This document shows, one piece after another, positions 59,263-64,000 of a stretch of DNA of 64,000 nt. Position 1 is the first letter of the stretch, and every line of letters starts with the position of its first letter. The position numbers were made by a program, and so were the translations under genes. A model generated the notes under the pieces. The model was not told the DNA's origin. It made no database searches and worked only from the letters and a program-made list of their open reading frames with translations. The stretch is from Sinonovacula constricta (Eukaryota > Mollusca > Bivalvia > Cardiida > Solecurtidae), in contig CM017568.1 in the NCBI GenBank assembly GCA_007844125.1, positions 11,355,854-11,419,853 on the forward strand, written 5' to 3'.

Positions 59263-60115
59263 CAGTAAAACCTCTCGAAGCGGCACCTCTAAGCAGCGGC
59301 TACCTCTAAGCAGCGGCAGTTAAATTTCCCCCCAGTAGTTTTCAACGCACTTTAACCTCTAAGCAGCAACTCCTCCGTGAAGCGGTAAGCGGCCGCGTAA
59401 ATCTCTTCCCTGAGGCTAGTTTAACCTCTGCGTAGCAACACCAGTGCAGCTATTTTTTAGAACAGTCTGTCGCCTACACCAGAAATGTCACACGGTCGGC
59501 TGATCATTGCTTGTACCCTGTTGAGAAGGTGTTAAGTTGCAGTTGGGCGGGAAACCAGCTGCATGCTACAAACATGCTGTTGTAGATCTAGGGTATGGAA
59601 CGTGTGAAAGAAGTGTCAACTTGATGATGTTAACGAGTTGGTTTGTTTTCTTTAATTGATCGAAAGATTAAAAGATATCACTGTATTGATTGCTTACTTA
59701 AAAAGGTGTTTACGTTAAGTGTTAAATGCAAACTGTCATTGTTTTAGGATGTCCGACTATAAATTCGATTTTTAATGGTAAATCAGTCTTTGCATGACTC
59801 AATACTGGAATACTGGTCATTTTGTCTTGAAATGTCTTATAAAAATGATTACCTTACGTTAGAGCAGAGTGTTACTGCAATTAAGTTGTTAGAACAAGGA
59901 AGGTCAGCACAGTCTATTGCTACTGAGTTGGGCTGCGGCAGAACTCAGATACAGATCCGTTACTGACGATATTGTTTTTGTAATAGACAAGCAAATGCTG
60001 ATTGCCTAAAGTACACATTTTTTCTCGTCTCATTGAAACCTCTGAGCAGCAACACCTCTCAGCAGCAACACTTTTTTGTGCCTCCGCCAGATGTTGCTGT
60101 GGAGAGGTTTTACTG
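59263..60115 (+). mobile_element. pogo/Tigger-like DNA transposon, internally deleted
   Basis: The 853-bp element has perfect 14-bp terminal inverted repeats, CAGTAAAACCTCTC, and TA on each side (59261-59262 and 60116-60117), the target duplication of the Tc1/mariner-pogo superfamily. Subterminal CCTCTAAGCAGCGGC and CCTCTGAGCAGCAAC motifs repeat near both ends. It is higher in GC than its surroundings. A remnant of the transposase N-terminus lies inside. Confidence 0.85.
59775..59966 (+). pseudogene. Truncated pogo/Tigger transposase (CENP-B-type HTH remnant)
   Basis: The 63-codon frame contains YLTLEQSVTAIKLLEQG then RSAQSIATELGCGRTQIQ. This fits the CENP-B N-terminal / Psq helix-turn-helix of Tigger transposases (L.(L/E)....I..LE.G.S...IA.ELG...S.I). 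It stops right after the second recognition helix. The remaining HTH and the DDE catalytic domain are absent, so it cannot transpose itself. An inner methionine (MSYKND) may be the original start. Confidence 0.75.
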
Positions 60116-60404
60116 TATGTACTATGTACACGTTGAGACAAATACAGACTGTTCTGTTCTTCCTGTTCATGTAAACAACGCTTATCAATTATGATGAGGA
60201 ATAACTCCAGATACTGCTATTGCAGTGTTTCTTAAAATTTTCAATAAATTTAACAAATGGCGAAAACTCAACTTAGTTATGACATGCCAATTACAATATG
60301 CACAACGAGTCTTGGTACCTGTGATGTTAAATCAAAATCAGACCAACAGAAACAGAGAAATAGTATGGATAAATCATCAGACTGAATGACAAACAGAAAG
60401 ATAA

Positions 60405-60715
60405 GACTCCAAAATAGCACTCATATTATTGAAATCTTAAGGAATATTTTTCTTACGATTGTTTTCGTCATTGTTTGTTTTGTTTTGTTTGTTTTTGCGT
60501 AAAATCGCATATAAACAATTATGGTCAATTGGCGACGTCCAGCAAATGAGTGGTGGAGAAAGACAACAGACTTAAGTCTCGGTAGAACCGCAGGTTAGCT
60601 GGAAAACCTCCCCACAGGAAAGGTATTGCCACGATTGGAACTTGAACCCGATGCGGTGAGGGTCTGAGGAGTTTCAAGTCAGAGACTCTTACAGCTCGGC
60701 CACGGGTGCCCCTTT
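60405..60715 (-). mobile_element. SINE family B with extended flank, duplicate of 57705-58020
   Basis: The flank from AAGACTCCAAAATAGCACTC, the block GCGTAAAATCGCATATAAAC, and the SINE B body all match 57705-58020. The tRNA-like end reads GCTCGGCCACGGGTGCCCC on the plus strand. Confidence 0.78.
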
Positions 60716-61885
60716 TTCCTTACTAAAGCTGTTATACATGAAACATTATGCCTAATAGCCAATCATCTTTGAAGTGGGAAAATACAGGAACATTAAGAAC
60801 AAGCATGAAAGAACAAACAAATTCAAGGAAACTTTTAAGAAATTTCTGGTAATTTAGTCTCACAGGCTTCTATCTACACAGTGTGCTCTGAAGGGTTTTT
60901 CTATTCATCTAAATTAATTTTTGTCGAAAATCTCCAAAATATTAGTAAAGTATTTGACAAAGAACTCAGAAATTTGAAAGAAAATTAAAAAGAAAAACAG
61001 TAATAAGGACTGGACTTAGTAATGTATTTGAAACTGAAAACCTATGACACAAGGCTGTTAGCATAAAAGTAAAAACAATACAAACTCTATGTTTATAAAA
61101 GTCTGTGTGTTTTTTCTGGTAATTTATATTTTCTTGAAGTAAAGTGCCATTCTGTGTTATGATAATACTAGGCTACAGTTTTATCAACCTCAGAGTACTA
61201 GAGGAATCTTTTCATCAGATAGACAATTGGTCTCATTCAGAACCATGCTCTTTATATCATTTTATGTTTTCTAATCAAATTCACTGGCCTGAATCCTATA
61301 GAAGATAAGGATCCTCAACGCTCCAGGGAATCTTGTGGGATGAGTGGATTTCTAAAGTAATCAGAGAGTGCAAATTAAACTTTTAACAAATTCTACTTAA
61401 AATTCTAAAAATGACATTAGCTAAAGTCTTGTAAATATGTTGATAGTTTATTTTATTACTAGTTATTTTAACTGTATATTAGTTCAGTTTTTCAGTTTTA
61501 ACTCCCGATATCAGGTACATACTGTTAGTTGTCTCACTTTGATGGGATACTTTTGTTTACACTGTTTGTTAGAAAAACCTTCAGGAAGTGCGAGGTTGGT
61601 TTTTCATTTTGTGTGTTATGTCTCATCTCTGTGTTTTTTTGTCACATTTACATTTACCCTGTTTGCCTTTGTCTTGAGGTAGTTCAGATTTAAATATCTG
61701 TGCTAATTTTGTTAGGACCTTTTCTTATTTACCTAGTCAACTAACAAAATTAAAAAATTAAGCAGATTTGTGATAAGGTATAAAATGATATATGTGTTTT
61801 ATTGGTCACACTGTCTATTATTAAAACAATTGCATAAAAATTGCAACAAAAAGATTCCAAATAATAGTGGTGTTTTCAAGATTGA

Positions 61886-62200
61886 TACCAGACCTGGAAG
61901 CACAATCTGTAGAGCTTCGGCTCCAGTTACAGGAGCCCCCAGGTTCGAACCCAGCCATGACATACCAAAGTGGTATAAAAGGGTAGTGGTATAGCTTCCT
62001 TGCTAACACTCAAGCAAATATAAGGATAGTTCCACGGCTGGCTGGCCCGGTGTCAGGACAATGTGACTTGGTGAGGTATCATGCCAGGTGTTCACGGCAT
62101 GCTATTCACTGTGAAGGCAGCACTATATCTGCTACAAGTAAACACCATCTCCAGATAACTGAAAAAATGTTGGTGAGACAATAAACCCAATAAACAAACA
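61886..62200 (+). mobile_element. SINE family A, full-length with short target-site duplication
   Basis: It starts TACCAGACCTGGAAGCACAA (box A degraded) and has GGTTCGAACCC (box B). The body includes AGTGGTATAGCTTCCTTGCT, and the tail is AATAAACCCAATAAACAAAC. The flanks AAGATTGA at 61878-61885 and 62201-62208 match. At about 315 bp it gives the full family structure. Confidence 0.88.
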
Positions 62201-62474
62201 AAGATTGATCCTTCATTCATCATCCTAATCATATATACCTGGCACTCATTAAAAAGGTGACATACTTGATGAATGCCAACACAAGGTTTGGATTAGAATT
62301 TGTGGATATTTATTCACTAAATTAGAATTATTTTCAATTTTTAAGAGTTATGACTGATTCAGATTAGCATCGTGGCAGATTTTTTATTGCTTGGGTAATA
62401 ATTAAAATGTTCATACTGATAAAAAATCAGGATGAGATCTCGACAAACCAAATTCATAAAAATTATGATGGTTT

Positions 62475-62700
62475 AGCTGCCTTGGTAAATGTGTAATGCT
62501 CAAGAAAATACCAGTAGAAACTAGATCCATGAATGCATGATCAGCCTCATGCCAGAGTATTGTGATTGGATGGAGTAGTGTCAGTTGTTTATTTATCGTG
62601 TTCTATCACATGAAGACAACACTATATCTGTTGATGATCACCATCTCCTGACAACTTTAAGACTGTGGGAGTGACATCCAACCCAGCCATCATACAAGCG
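62475..62700 (+). mobile_element. SINE family A copy, strongly diverged
   Basis: It is recognisable by TTTAGCTGCCTTGGTAAATG, CTCATGCCAGAGTATTG, AACACTATATCTG and a tail GTGACATCCAACCCAGC, in SINE A order with many changes. Confidence 0.5.
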
Positions 62701-62954
62701 GACTTGTCAGTCTCGTTTCCACTTTGATTTCTAAGACAGCAGCATATCACACCATGGATAAATATGTTACAGCAAAACATCTCTACTTACATAGAAACCT
62801 AAAGTAAATTGCAACATAGCTAAAACATTATATGATTAATAACTACATTGAATCAAGTGGAAGCTGAATAATTACTTGCTATAAATATGTTTTATCATTA
62901 ATTCACTTCAATTCTGAAGTAAAAAAAGATTAAACCACCCTTTTTCTGTATCAT

Positions 62955-63155
62955 TGCAATTATGATCATACTGGCGGCGGCCGGCTCATTATTGACAGAG
63001 AAAATCCCAGACCTGAGTCTGGGTAGAACCACTGGCACATGGCAGGTTATATCTGGAAAACCTCCCTACATAAAAGTTCTCACGCCAATCCAGAATTGAT
63101 CCACATAATTAGGGGCTGAGGCATGTCAAGTCAAGTTATAGGCGTCCCACCATAT
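62955..63155 (-). mobile_element. SINE family B copy, diverged
   Basis: The family body (GGCGGCCGGCTCATTATTGA, CCCAGACCTGAGTCTGGGTA, AGGTTATATCTGGAAAACC) is present; the tRNA-like end is degraded. Confidence 0.6.
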
Positions 63156-64000
63156 GACTGAAGTACATGCAATTAAATCCATCACCTCAATCCACTACAA
63201 TGTTACATTAATTGTAATAAAGAACAAGTACCTATTACCCTGTAGTCAAGAAAAACATAGAATGTTAATTGTGTTTATACAATTACTGTGACTTAAAGGG
63301 CTAACTTCCAGGCTTCTGTGCGTGTTGAGTATACTTAATGGCAGAAGGTTTAACTTTTACTGCAAGTGATCTAAACATTTGTTAAGGTTCTGTTTACAGT
63401 TTTAACTAAGGTCTTTTCAAAATCATCTAAGTTGTTGACATACTTGTTATCTATGTGTAAGCAAACAACATTTTGTTGAGATGAGTCCTGACTATATCTC
63501 AAAAACAATTTACCTAACTAGCTAAGGTTTCATTCATGTTTCTAACTATTGAACAGAAAAAAGTAAAATGTTGATTGCAGAAAGCCATACACAATTTCTC
63601 TGCAGACCTATTAAAAGGAGGCATTCTTTTTAATTTAACTCTAAATTCAAACTCATAAAATAAGCATCAAATAAACATTTGATTAAAATGTATAACTGTA
63701 AAGGCTAGACAGTGTTGAAGATAACAAGAATTTAAAGGAAAAGCAATCTATATTTACTGTCCATGAATCGCACTACTTTCAATCATCTTCTTCATAATAA
63801 AAGTTAATTTGGAGAATAATTACTGACTTGACTAATTTGATAATGACATCAGAATTCAGTTAATGAGATCATAAATTGTTTAACCCTTAGTTTGCTACAT
63901 TTGTTAATAACCCAGACTTATTCTTAGTCATCTTCTTACATGCAGAAGGTGCCTAGACATCTTGGAAGAGATTCAGCAGCAAACAGTGCAGATCCTGATC

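Larger units (their letters stand above)
39869..64000 (-). other. Upstream intron or 5' region without coding exon
   Basis: About 24 kb above exon a hold only the repeats and elements listed separately plus AT-rich unique sequence. I looked on the minus strand for an F-BAR N-terminal exon (helix 1, with an LL.D.R.....A.IE..Y-like end and a phase-0 donor) and found none. The gene's start is most likely beyond 64000, making this one large first-coding intron. Confidence 0.55.

Overview
This window is eukaryotic nuclear DNA from an invertebrate animal. It is AT-rich, with short exons split by GT-AG introns and a high load of SINEs, MITEs and tandem arrays. Repeat styles such as the one at about 44840-45175 and the two tRNA-derived SINE families look like those of bivalve molluscs. 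I infer a bivalve or other lophotrochozoan, but cannot name a species.

One gene accounts for all convincing coding sequence. It lies on the minus strand and crosses at least 40 kb. Fifteen exons, running from 39868 down to 1, join with consistent phases into 521 codons plus one base. They encode the F-BAR domain, a linker and the first SH3 domain of an FCHSD/Nervous wreck (Nwk) protein, a membrane-curving adaptor for endocytic traffic and branched actin. The start codon and first F-BAR exon were not found and probably lie beyond 64000. The second SH3 domain and C-terminus lie beyond position 1. No bacterial, organellar or viral genes were seen.

Layout: 1-5746 carries the linker and SH3 exons, with a 44-copy AGGTCA minisatellite (about 1579-2224) and a 20-bp array (5071-5300) in the introns. 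The intron 5747-25103 is mostly a 17.4-kb satellite of about 159-bp monomers with nested higher-order repeats. From 25104 to 32630 lie most of the F-BAR and coiled-coil exons; here one exon end and its splice donor have been copied into a 25-bp tandem array, and another exon end has two decayed intronic copies. The intron 32631-39782 is nearly featureless in its first 5.7 kb. From 39869 to 64000 there is only intron or upstream sequence, holding a 45-bp array (43540-44665), a 29-bp array (46660-49590), a TTAA-associated MITE family, an internally deleted pogo/Tigger transposon (59263-60115), SINEs and microsatellites.

The gene itself is ordinary. The notable biology is how one locus has turned exon ends, transposon ends and SINE fragments into tandem arrays. 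All comparisons are by eye; no search or alignment program was run.
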